From assembly GCA_021790615.1 (NCBI GenBank), contig JAJYGW010000008.1, positions 1-5,186 on the forward strand: a DNA stretch of 5,186 bases, written 5' to 3'. Of the stretch, positions 1 to 4,876 are shown piece by piece. Origin of the DNA: Actinomycetes bacterium. GTDB taxonomy: Bacteria > Actinomycetota > Acidimicrobiia > Acidimicrobiales > JAKAOS01. How positions within the stretch are numbered: position 1 is the first letter of the stretch; every line of letters starts with the position of its first letter. The notes below the pieces were generated by a model that worked only from the letters and a program-made list of their open reading frames with translations, made no database searches and was not told where the DNA came from. Position numbers and translations under genes: made by a program.

Positions 1-693
1 CTCGTCGACGTCGCGAACGTCGGCGGCGAGGACTCCCCGCCGGTGCGCCTCGCCGCTGGCCAGGTGGAGGGCGAGCTGGCGTCGGTGCCGAACGGATACC
101 CGATCAAGCTGCTCGTCCGCCTGCCGCGGGAGAGGGCGGGGAGCCATGGGAGCGGCACGGCCGGGTCCGCGCCCGACCAGAGTGCGGCGGTTCAGCCGGG
201 CGACGCAACGGACGTCCGCCGAGGCGAGGCGACGGACGGCCGCGCAGCCGGCGTGGCGGTCGGCACCGGGAACGAGGGGGCCGAACCCCGCGTCCTTGCT
301 CGCAGCCTGCTCGACGGGCTGGTCGAGGTGACCTCGTCGAGCGACCCGTACCTGCTCGAGATCTCGGCAGCCGGCGTGACGAAGGCGTCGGCGGTGGCGA
401 AGGTCGCGGCGGCACACTCGCTCGACGCCTCGGCCGTGGTCGCGTTCGGTGACATGCCGAACGACGTGCCGCTCCTCGAGTGGGCGGGCTGGGGGGTCGC
501 CATGACAGGCGGCCATCCGGCGGCGATCACCGTGGCCGACGAGGTGGCTCCTCCGGCGGAGGAGGATGGCGTTGCAGTGGTCGTGCGCCGGCTCGCCGCG
601 CAAGGCCGGCTCCGCCGGGTTGGGGCCGGTCGCGTGCAGCAACGGGCCGGGCTGGCGGCGGAGCCTCGGCCGGGTTCCGAGCGGGCCGGCTGA
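1..693 (+). CDS. HAD-superfamily (Cof-type) phosphatase, C-terminal part
   Basis: The frame is open from base 1 and ends at TGA 691-693, giving 230 visible residues; the N terminus, including the catalytic DxD motif I, lies left of the window. The C-terminal half is diagnostic. ISAAGVTKASAV carries the motif III lysine (residue 128 of the visible part, bases 382-384), and GDMPNDVPLLEW (residues 150-161, bases 448-483) is the Mg-binding motif IV of Cof/type IIB HAD phosphatases. GVAMTGGHPA and the following ADEVAPPAEEDGVA match the usual ending of the family. These enzymes remove phosphate from small cytoplasmic metabolites such as sugar phosphates; the substrate cannot be read here. Visible residues 34-42 (PIKLLVRLP) and 108-120 (VEVTSSSDPYLLE) look like cap-domain strands, but about 55 Gly/Ala/Arg-rich residues separate them, longer than I would expect. 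A 25-residue Arg/Gly-rich tail follows the fold. The gene is convergent with the next one. Confidence 0.85.
   Translation, partial: LVDVANVGGEDSPPVRLAAGQVEGELASVPNGYPIKLLVRLPRERAGSHGSGTAGSAPDQSAAVQPGDATDVRRGEATDGRAAGVAVGTGNEGAEPRVLARSLLDGLVEVTSSSDPYLLEISAAGVTKASAVAKVAAAHSLDASAVVAFGDMPNDVPLLEWAGWGVAMTGGHPAAITVADEVAPPAEEDGVAVVVRRLAAQGRLRRVGAGRVQQRAGLAAEPRPGSERAG
127..291 (+). other. Low-complexity insertion inside the HAD cap region
   Basis: Visible residues 43-97 of the HAD protein are rich in Gly, Ala, Arg, Thr and Asp, with no hydrophobic-core pattern and weak internal repetition (GDATDVRRGEATDGR). They interrupt what should be continuous cap-domain sequence. The reading frame stays open on both sides and the conserved motifs follow in the same frame. 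This therefore looks like an in-frame disordered insertion rather than a frameshift. A pair of compensating frameshifts cannot be excluded. Confidence 0.5.
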
Positions 694-711
694 CGTCGGG
701 CGGGCCGGCTG
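681..711 (+). repeat. 12-bp direct repeat around the HAD stop codon
   Basis: GCGGGCCGGCTG occurs at 681-692 and again at 700-711, 19 bases apart; the first copy runs into the TGA stop. This may be simple GC-rich duplication. No function is evident. Confidence 0.35.
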
Positions 712-773
712 GCGCAGTCTGGTCGGGTCGCGCTGGTAAGCCTCGTCCCGGTGTGGTCCGACGGTGCGCCAGC
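708..773. terminator. Long-loop inverted repeat between convergent genes
   Basis: GCTGGCGCA (708-716) and TGCGCCAGC (765-773) are perfect 9-bp inverted copies flanking the 85-bp gap between the convergent HAD and receiver-like genes. The position suits a bidirectional transcription end. The 48-base loop is long and no T-tract follows, so this is only a weak candidate. Confidence 0.2.
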
Positions 774-778
774 GCCGT

Positions 779-1216
779 TCAGGCTGGTTGCTGCGCAGCC
801 TGCTGGATTCGTCGACGGGCGACCGAGACGAGCTGGGCGGCGAGCACCTCGGGCGCGACGCCCGGGTCGACGTAGGCCGCTGCGCCGGCCTCGAGATAGC
901 GCGCTGCCTCCGCGCCCGAGTGCCCCCGGTGCGGGGCGCCCGTACCGACCACCACGATGTCGACCCGCCGGTGGTGCCAGCGAAGGGCATCGGCGTCCGG
1001 GAGGTCGGCAGAGGGGACGACCACGATGTCTGGCGCGTGGTCGAGCACGCCACCCACCTGCCAACCCTCGCCGAGCAGCTCGCCGAGCGGGCCGCGATAG
1101 GTCGCCGCTCGCCCGACCAGGAGGACGCTCACCTGGGCACCGACCGGGTTCGCAGCGACCCGCGCGTCCCTCGCGGCACGACCCCCTGCCCCCTCCCGCA
1201 CTCTCGTCTCTCGCAT
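779..1216 (-). CDS. Stand-alone degenerate receiver-domain (response-regulator-like) protein
   Basis: This 145-residue protein starts at ATG 1216 behind an AGGAGGTG Shine-Dalgarno sequence. After a 28-residue Arg/Ala-rich leader, its pattern follows a CheY-like receiver: VSVLLVGR (29-36) as strand 1, PDIVVVPSADLPD (62-74) as strand 3, VDIVVVGTG (85-93) as strand 4, and AARYLEAGAAAYVDPGVAPEVLAAQL (104-129) for the last helix-strand-helix. The last block closely resembles the receiver ending ALxAGAxGYLxKxxxPxEL. Active residues are missing: the acidic pair after strand 1 is replaced by Gly-Arg, the phosphoacceptor Asp position is Pro68, and the conserved Lys is Pro118. No output domain follows. 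It is probably a phosphorylation-independent pseudo-receiver that binds a partner. No kinase is adjacent, and the partner is unknown. The receiver assignment rests on pattern alone; a generic Rossmann-like fold remains possible. Confidence 0.65.
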   Translation of the reverse strand: MRETRVREGAGGRAARDARVAANPVGAQVSVLLVGRAATYRGPLGELLGEGWQVGGVLDHAPDIVVVPSADLPDADALRWHHRRVDIVVVGTGAPHRGHSGAEAARYLEAGAAAYVDPGVAPEVLAAQLVSVARRRIQQAAQQPA

Positions 1217-1218
1217 CC

Positions 1219-1226
1219 CACCTCCT
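1219..1226 (-). promoter_or_regulatory. Shine-Dalgarno site of the receiver-like gene
   Basis: Read on the minus strand, AGGAGGTG precedes ATG 1216. It is a near-perfect anti-16S match with a short spacing: 4 bases between AGGAGG and the ATG. It supports this start over later in-frame GTG codons. Confidence 0.65.
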
Positions 1227-1294
1227 CACGTCGCGTCGCCGGCCCGTCCACATACCCCGTCTTGCCGCGACGCCCACGCTCCTCGGCAGCCCGC

Positions 1295-1308
1295 GTGACC
1301 CGGTTCAC
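1295..1308. promoter_or_regulatory. Operator-like imperfect dyad
   Basis: GTGACCCGGTTCAC is symmetric at 6 of 7 base pairs (GTGACCC against GGTTCAC). It lies 78 bases upstream of the minus-strand start, a plausible distance for a transcription-factor site. No matching regulator is visible, and chance occurrence is quite possible. Confidence 0.2.
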
Positions 1309-1403
1309 CCGGACTCGCGTGCACGACTCCCGTTACTCAGGATGGCCCGGGGATGTGAGCCCGGTGTGAAGCGCGGGTGAGGGTGTGGCGCGAGCCGGCG
1401 AGG

Positions 1404-1480
1404 GCCCCGGCGACGCCGTGGACACACGGTGCCCCGGCGAGGCCCCGGCGCCCCCCGCAGGGCCTACGGGGCCCCGGCGA
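1404..1480 (+). repeat. Cluster of GCCCCGGCGA repeats upstream of prfC
   Basis: The decamer GCCCCGGCGA occurs at 1404-1413, 1431-1440 and 1471-1480, with a nine-base version (GCCCCGGCG) at 1442-1450. Four copies within 77 bases directly upstream of the prfC promoter region exceed what I would expect by chance even in GC-rich DNA. They could be binding sites or replication-slippage products. They lie outside the likely coding sequence. Confidence 0.5.
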
Positions 1481-1492
1481 GGCATTGGCGGG

Positions 1493-1498
1493 TACCCT
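1493..1498 (+). promoter_or_regulatory. -10-like hexamer for leaderless prfC transcription
   Basis: TACCCT fits the actinobacterial TANNNT -10 consensus and ends exactly 7 bases before the A of ATG 1506. Transcription would then begin at or next to the start codon. No Shine-Dalgarno sequence is present before that ATG, which agrees with a leaderless mRNA. No clear -35 box is seen, as is common for such promoters. Confidence 0.45.
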
Positions 1499-1505
1499 GC
1501 ATCCC

Positions 1506-3095
1506 ATGCCACCTTGGCCGCCCGCCGACGGGGTGGTGGCGGCTGCGCGCCAGCGCCGGACGTTCGCGATCATCAGCCACCCGGACGCCGGCAAGACCAC
1601 GCTGACCGAGAAGCTGCTCCTCTATGCGGGCGCTGTCGCTGAGGCCGGGGCGGTGCGGGCGCGCGAGGGTCGTCGGCGGGTCCGCTCGGATTGGATGGCG
1701 CTCGAGCAGGAGCGGGGGATCTCCATCTCGTCGACGGTGCTGCAGCTGCACGTCGGCGGACGCGTGCTCAACCTGCTCGACACGCCGGGCCACCGTGACT
1801 TCTCCGAGGACACCTACCGGGTGCTCGCCGCTGCGGACGCAGCGATCATGGTGCTGGATGTCGCGAAGGGCATCGAGCCCCAGACGAGGAAGCTCTTCGA
1901 GGTCTGCCGGGCGCGTCACCTGCCGATCCTCACGTTCTTGAACAAGTGCGATCGCCCCGGCCGGGACCCACTCGAGATCGTCGACGAGCTAGAGGACCAG
2001 CTGGCGCTCCGCGCCACGCCGGTCACCTGGCCGGTCGGGGAGCCGGGCGATCTCCGCGGGCTCGCGGACTTCCGCCGGGACTGTTTCGTGCGCTACGGGC
2101 GGACCACCCGAGGTGCGACGGTGGCAGAGGAGGAGGTCCTCTCGCCGACGCACGCAGCCGCCGAGGAGGGCGCCGAGTGGGCTCGCGCCGAGGAGGCGGC
2201 GGCGCTGTTCCGGGAGGTCGGCGCCACCCTCGACGAGAAGAGCTTCCTCGCCGGGGAGTCGAGCCCGCTGTTCGCCGGCGCAGCGCTCACGAACTTCGGG
2301 GTCCGCCACCTGCTCGAGGCGATCGAGGAGCTCGCGCCCGCACCCGTGCCAGCCCGAGACGCAGACGGGCTGGAGCGACCCCTCGAGGCGCCGTTCTCCG
2401 GCTTCGTCTTCAAGATCCAGGCCAACATGGACCCGTCGCATCGCGACCGGGTCGCCTTCGTGCGCACGTGCTCCGGGCACTTCGAGCGGGGAATGACCCT
2501 CACGCTCGCCCGGACGGGGCGGCCGTTCTCCACCAAGTACGCCACGTCGCTGTTCGGCTCGGCGCGCCAGACCATCGACGAGGCCTACCCCGGTGACATC
2601 GTCGGGCTCGTCAACGCCACGGGCGTCCGGGTCGGCGACACGCTCTTCACCGGCCCGCCCGTGCAGTTCCCGCCCCTCGCCACCCTTGCGCCGGAGCTCT
2701 TCACGGTCGCCAGGGCCGCCGACGTCTCCCGGTTCAAGCAGTTCCGGCGCGGCGTCTCGGAGCTCGAGGAGGAGGGAGTCGTGACGGTGCTGCGCGACGA
2801 GGCCTCGGGTGACGCCGAGCCGATGCTCGCCGCCGTCGGCCAGATGCAGTTCGAGGTCCTGAGCTACCGCTTGCGGGAGGAGTACGGCGTCGAGGTGGTG
2901 CTCTCGCCCGCGCCCTACACGGTCGCCCGCCGGACCGATCGGGCGACCGCGGAGGCGCTGGCGGCGCAGCGGAGCGTCCGGGTCATGGAGCGGCGCGACG
3001 GGCTGTTGCTGGCGCTCTTCGAGAGCCCCTACTGGCTCGACCGCCTGCAGCGGGACCATCCCGAGTACCGCCTCGAGGAGCTCGTGGTCGACTGA
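1506..3095 (+). CDS. prfC: Peptide chain release factor 3 (RF3), translational GTPase
   Basis: RF3 is a cytoplasmic GTPase that acts on the ribosome after peptide release, promoting dissociation of RF1/RF2. The product is 529 residues, the same length as E. coli RF3. GTPase motifs appear in order: SHPDAGKT P-loop (24-31), ERGISISS switch I (69-76), DTPGH (92-96) and NKCD (146-149). FLAGESSPLFAGAALTNFGV (247-266) corresponds to the RF3 G5 region. QANMDPSHRDRVAFVR (305-320) and EAYPGDIVGL (359-368) are RF3 signatures that separate it from EF-G, as does the lack of EF-G's domains IV and V. The frame is open upstream to GTG 1377, but those 43 residues are Pro/Arg/Gly-rich and unlike RF3. ATG 1506 gives an N terminus aligned with known RF3 (ARQRRTFAIISHPDAGKTT). 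A leaderless promoter probably drives it. The gene is complete, ends in TGA, and appears monocistronic. Confidence 0.96.
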   Translation: MPPWPPADGVVAAARQRRTFAIISHPDAGKTTLTEKLLLYAGAVAEAGAVRAREGRRRVRSDWMALEQERGISISSTVLQLHVGGRVLNLLDTPGHRDFSEDTYRVLAAADAAIMVLDVAKGIEPQTRKLFEVCRARHLPILTFLNKCDRPGRDPLEIVDELEDQLALRATPVTWPVGEPGDLRGLADFRRDCFVRYGRTTRGATVAEEEVLSPTHAAAEEGAEWARAEEAAALFREVGATLDEKSFLAGESSPLFAGAALTNFGVRHLLEAIEELAPAPVPARDADGLERPLEAPFSGFVFKIQANMDPSHRDRVAFVRTCSGHFERGMTLTLARTGRPFSTKYATSLFGSARQTIDEAYPGDIVGLVNATGVRVGDTLFTGPPVQFPPLATLAPELFTVARAADVSRFKQFRRGVSELEEEGVVTVLRDEASGDAEPMLAAVGQMQFEVLSYRLREEYGVEVVLSPAPYTVARRTDRATAEALAAQRSVRVMERRDGLLLALFESPYWLDRLQRDHPEYRLEELVVD

Positions 3096-3273
3096 CTCCA
3101 GTTCCGACCCCGGTCTGCGGCGGCCACCCGTGCGCGTCGTCGGTCGGAGCGCAGGTTCGTGCTGCGGGAGTCCCTGTGTCAGGATTGGTCGTCTCCACGA
3201 AGAGAGGCTGCCAGCAGAGGATGCGGCTCTGGGCGGTGAGCCCGGGCCCCGAGCCGGAGCACGGAGGGACGAC
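3096..3273 (+). other. Intergenic region between prfC and the LQRTAGNRAV protein gene
   Basis: These 178 bases follow the prfC stop. An in-frame extension of the downstream gene to GTG 3130 exists, but its 48 residues (Cys/Arg/Gly-rich) look non-coding. The gap suggests the downstream gene has its own promoter; CAGGAT at 3179-3184 is a weak -10-like candidate only. I see no convincing prfC terminator. Confidence 0.5.
3263..3268 (+). promoter_or_regulatory. Shine-Dalgarno site deciding the start at ATG 3274
   Basis: GGAGGG is followed by five bases and then ATG 3274, a good spacing. No comparable site precedes the upstream in-frame GTG 3130, so this defines the likely start of the 515-residue protein. 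Confidence 0.65.
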
Positions 3274-4821
3274 ATGGGTCCGGAGCGCGCACGGCAAGCC
3301 CGGCTCGAATCGCCACGGCACCCTGGACGAGCGCCGGAACTGGCTCGTCGCTGGCCGACCCAGGTCCCACTCGCACCTGTCGTGTCGTCCGAGGCAGTGT
3401 TGGCACTCCAGCGGACAGCCGGCAACCGTGCCGTGTCGTCGGCGATCCGCGCCCAGCGGATGGGCGGCGGGCCCGGGGTGCTGGTCCAGCGCGGAGGCAG
3501 GGGTGGGAGGAGGACCCGACGGACGCCCGTACGGTCGTCGAGCCCGCCCTCGAAGTCGTCGTCGACCGCCTTGACGACGCTCCCGCCCTCGAGCCCGCCC
3601 TCGAAGTCGTCGTCGACCGCCTTGACGACGCTCCCGCCGCCTCGCTCGATGGTCCTCGTTCCCGTCACCACCGCAGCCGTCCTGAGTACGCCGAGCGTCC
3701 TCGATCAGGCAAAACAGCTCAGCCAGAGGCAGCAGGCGGAGAGCCACAAGCCGTCGCAGAGCCCCGAGCAAGCACCGACCCCCTCGCCCTCGACGTCCCC
3801 CGAGCAAGCACAGACCCCCTCGCCCTCGACGGCGGAACGAGTCGGCGAGCTCTCCGCCAACCTTGCCGGAGGGGTGCTCGACGTCTGGGAGGGGGTGGAG
3901 ACGGTCGTCGACTCGTCGAAGGACACCGCGACTCGCGGGGCGGGCGGCGCGAAGGTGGTCGGTGCCACCACCACCCTGATCTCGAGCATCGGCAAGGAGT
4001 TCGAGCTCGTCGGGGAGAGTGGGGCGCGCCTCGCAGGCCAGGTCACCGAGACCTGTGGTGCCCTCGGCGCGCTGGGCGAGTTCTGCTCCGCTGCATCCCA
4101 GGCGTGGAGCAAGAGCGGGACTGCCGAGACCATCTTCGAACTGGTGCAGAAGACCGCTGCGCTCGCTGCGGGCGCGATGAAGACCCTCGACGCGTACCTC
4201 GACCTCTCGAAGACGTACCCGGACTTCGAGAAGTGGGTGGCGAAGGGTGCCATTCCCGGCACCGCGATCGTCCTTGCTGCCATCAAGGCGTACAGGAAGA
4301 TCCACGAGATGTGGGGCCTCTCCGCGAGTCGCGCGAAGCTGATGGACTACATCGAGAGCCTGAAGCTCCACCGGAAGCGACGTGTCCGGGACCAGGCCAC
4401 CGTCGCGTCGAAGCTGATCGAGACCATCGACAGCAAGTGGTGGAAGGCCTTGGTGGACGTCGTCAGCAGCGGCATGGAGGTTGTCGGGGAGCTGATGAAG
4501 TGGAGCACGGTGACGCTGGCCGTCGGGGCAGTCGTCGGCGGGATGTCGAAGGTGGTCCCGTTGGTGGCCAAGCTCGTGCCGGTCGGGTACTCGCTGTACG
4601 CGAGCTTCAGCAACTGGATCTGGGGTTCCGCCAACGCGACGACCGTGGCGAACGGCGGAACAGTCGTGGTGAAGGGGGAGTGGGACGACCTCCGGGACCT
4701 GATCTCGAGGCGTCGTGGCGACCCCTTCGGGAAGCTCCTGTGCGAGACGCTCGAGCTCTCCGTCCAGGACGCGAAGGACACGTCGAAGGTCGAAGCGGCG
4801 CTCCAGAAGTTCGCGGCATAG
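3274..4821 (+). CDS. LQRTAGNRAV-motif modular protein, putative eCIS-associated cargo/toxin-like protein
   Basis: This 515-residue protein is not recognised as a named family. Residues 1-40 are polar and Arg/Pro-rich. VLALQRTAGNRAV (42-54) is the LQRxAGNxAV motif that recurs near the N terminus of actinobacterial proteins linked to extracellular contractile injection systems, often with DUF4157. Residues 75-187 form a Ser/Pro/Thr-rich, probably disordered linker with a 17-residue tandem repeat (89-122) and a 12-residue one (163-186). Residues 188-515 are mostly helical. This part contains apolar segments at about 326-339 and 411-443, a basic stretch HRKRRVR (366-372), a Trp-rich stretch (KWW 388-390, NWIW 447-450) and a charged helical C terminus. 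There is no signal peptide and no HExxH zinc-protease motif. The apolar helices may insert into membranes, but they could also form a buried helical bundle. Function is unknown; injection-system cargo is an inference. The gene is flanked by non-coding gaps of 178 and 53 bases and seems monocistronic. Confidence 0.85.
   Translation: MGPERARQARLESPRHPGRAPELARRWPTQVPLAPVVSSEAVLALQRTAGNRAVSSAIRAQRMGGGPGVLVQRGGRGGRRTRRTPVRSSSPPSKSSSTALTTLPPSSPPSKSSSTALTTLPPPRSMVLVPVTTAAVLSTPSVLDQAKQLSQRQQAESHKPSQSPEQAPTPSPSTSPEQAQTPSPSTAERVGELSANLAGGVLDVWEGVETVVDSSKDTATRGAGGAKVVGATTTLISSIGKEFELVGESGARLAGQVTETCGALGALGEFCSAASQAWSKSGTAETIFELVQKTAALAAGAMKTLDAYLDLSKTYPDFEKWVAKGAIPGTAIVLAAIKAYRKIHEMWGLSASRAKLMDYIESLKLHRKRRVRDQATVASKLIETIDSKWWKALVDVVSSGMEVVGELMKWSTVTLAVGAVVGGMSKVVPLVAKLVPVGYSLYASFSNWIWGSANATTVANGGTVVVKGEWDDLRDLISRRRGDPFGKLLCETLELSVQDAKDTSKVEAALQKFAA
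3538..3638 (+). repeat. 51-bp in-frame tandem repeat (two copies)
   Basis: Bases 3538-3587 and 3589-3638 are identical over 50 bases with a period of 51, encoding SSPPSKSSSTALTTLPP twice (residues 89-122). The DNA identity, including synonymous positions, points to a recent duplication. Each unit also contains CGTCGTC and GACGACG, which could form a 7-bp hairpin and promote slippage. Confidence 0.9.
3762..3831 (+). repeat. 36-bp in-frame tandem repeat (two copies)
   Basis: The copies 3762-3795 and 3798-3831 have a period of 36 and differ at one base (C3776 versus A3812, Pro versus Gln). They encode SPEQAPTPSPST and SPEQAQTPSPST (residues 163-186). This is a second, unrelated expansion within the same linker, with no shared unit with the 51-bp repeat. 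Confidence 0.85.
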
Positions 4822-4829
4822 GAGGGCCC

Positions 4830-4876
4830 GAGCGGCTCGCCGGCGGCTCCGCCCGGTCGGCGACAGGGGCCCGCTC
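4830..4876. terminator. GC-rich hairpin between convergent genes
   Basis: In the 53-base gap after TAG 4819-4821, GAGCGG (4830-4835) pairs with CCGCTC (4871-4876), and inside it CGCCG (4838-4842) pairs with CGGCG (4858-4862). Together these could form an imperfect GC-rich stem between two convergent genes, overlapping the esterase stop codon. No T-tract is present, so it is a weak bidirectional terminator candidate. Confidence 0.3.

Larger units (their letters stand above)
1217..1505. other. Divergent intergenic region between receiver-like gene and prfC
   Basis: These 289 bases separate the start of the minus-strand receiver-like gene from the start of prfC, so they should hold promoters in both directions. 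They contain the Shine-Dalgarno site of the left gene, an imperfect dyad (1295-1308), a cluster of GCCCCGGCGA repeats (1404-1480) and a -10-like hexamer directly before prfC. I see no RNA gene or credible small coding gene. In-frame extension of prfC upstream to GTG 1377 gives only compositionally biased sequence. Confidence 0.6.

Noticed and set aside
192..1277. Open frame of 361 codons on the minus strand
   Set aside because: It runs antisense to the HAD motifs and overlaps the receiver-like gene in another frame. The product is Arg/Ala/Gly-rich without motifs.
751..1380. Plus-strand frames antisense to the receiver-like gene
   Set aside because: The translations are compositionally biased with no fold pattern, whereas the minus strand has a strong Shine-Dalgarno sequence and receiver-like strands.
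1377..1505. Upstream GTG start extending RF3 by 43 residues
   Set aside because: The extension is encoded by the GCCCCGGCGA repeat region and is unlike any RF3 N terminus. ATG 1506 gives the standard 529-residue length.
1506..3095. EF-G, TypA or LepA assignment for the GTPase
   Set aside because: The length and the RF3-specific segments (QANMDPSHRDRVAFVR, EAYPGDIVGL) fit RF3, and EF-G domains IV and V are absent.
3130..3273. Upstream GTG start extending the 515-residue protein by 48 residues
   Set aside because: It has no good Shine-Dalgarno sequence and biased composition; ATG 3274 has GGAGGG at ideal spacing.
1989..3671. Open frame of 560 codons on the minus strand across prfC
   Set aside because: It is antisense to the fully motif-supported RF3 gene, and its Arg/Gly/Pro/Glu-rich translation is typical of the complementary frame of GC-rich coding DNA. 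Its N-terminal repeats merely mirror the 51-bp repeat on the other strand.
3538..3831. Repeats considered as a CRISPR array
   Set aside because: The copies are directly adjacent with no spacers, they keep codon phase, and they encode a Ser/Pro/Thr linker.
2983..4371. Open frame of 462 codons on the minus strand across the LQRTAGNRAV protein gene
   Set aside because: It overlaps two better-supported genes. Its translation is low-complexity Arg/Gly, and no domain is recognisable.
3274..4821. DUF4157 metalloprotease assignment
   Set aside because: Only the LQRTAGNRAV motif is present. No HExxH zinc motif occurs; the only HE pair is in IHEMWG.
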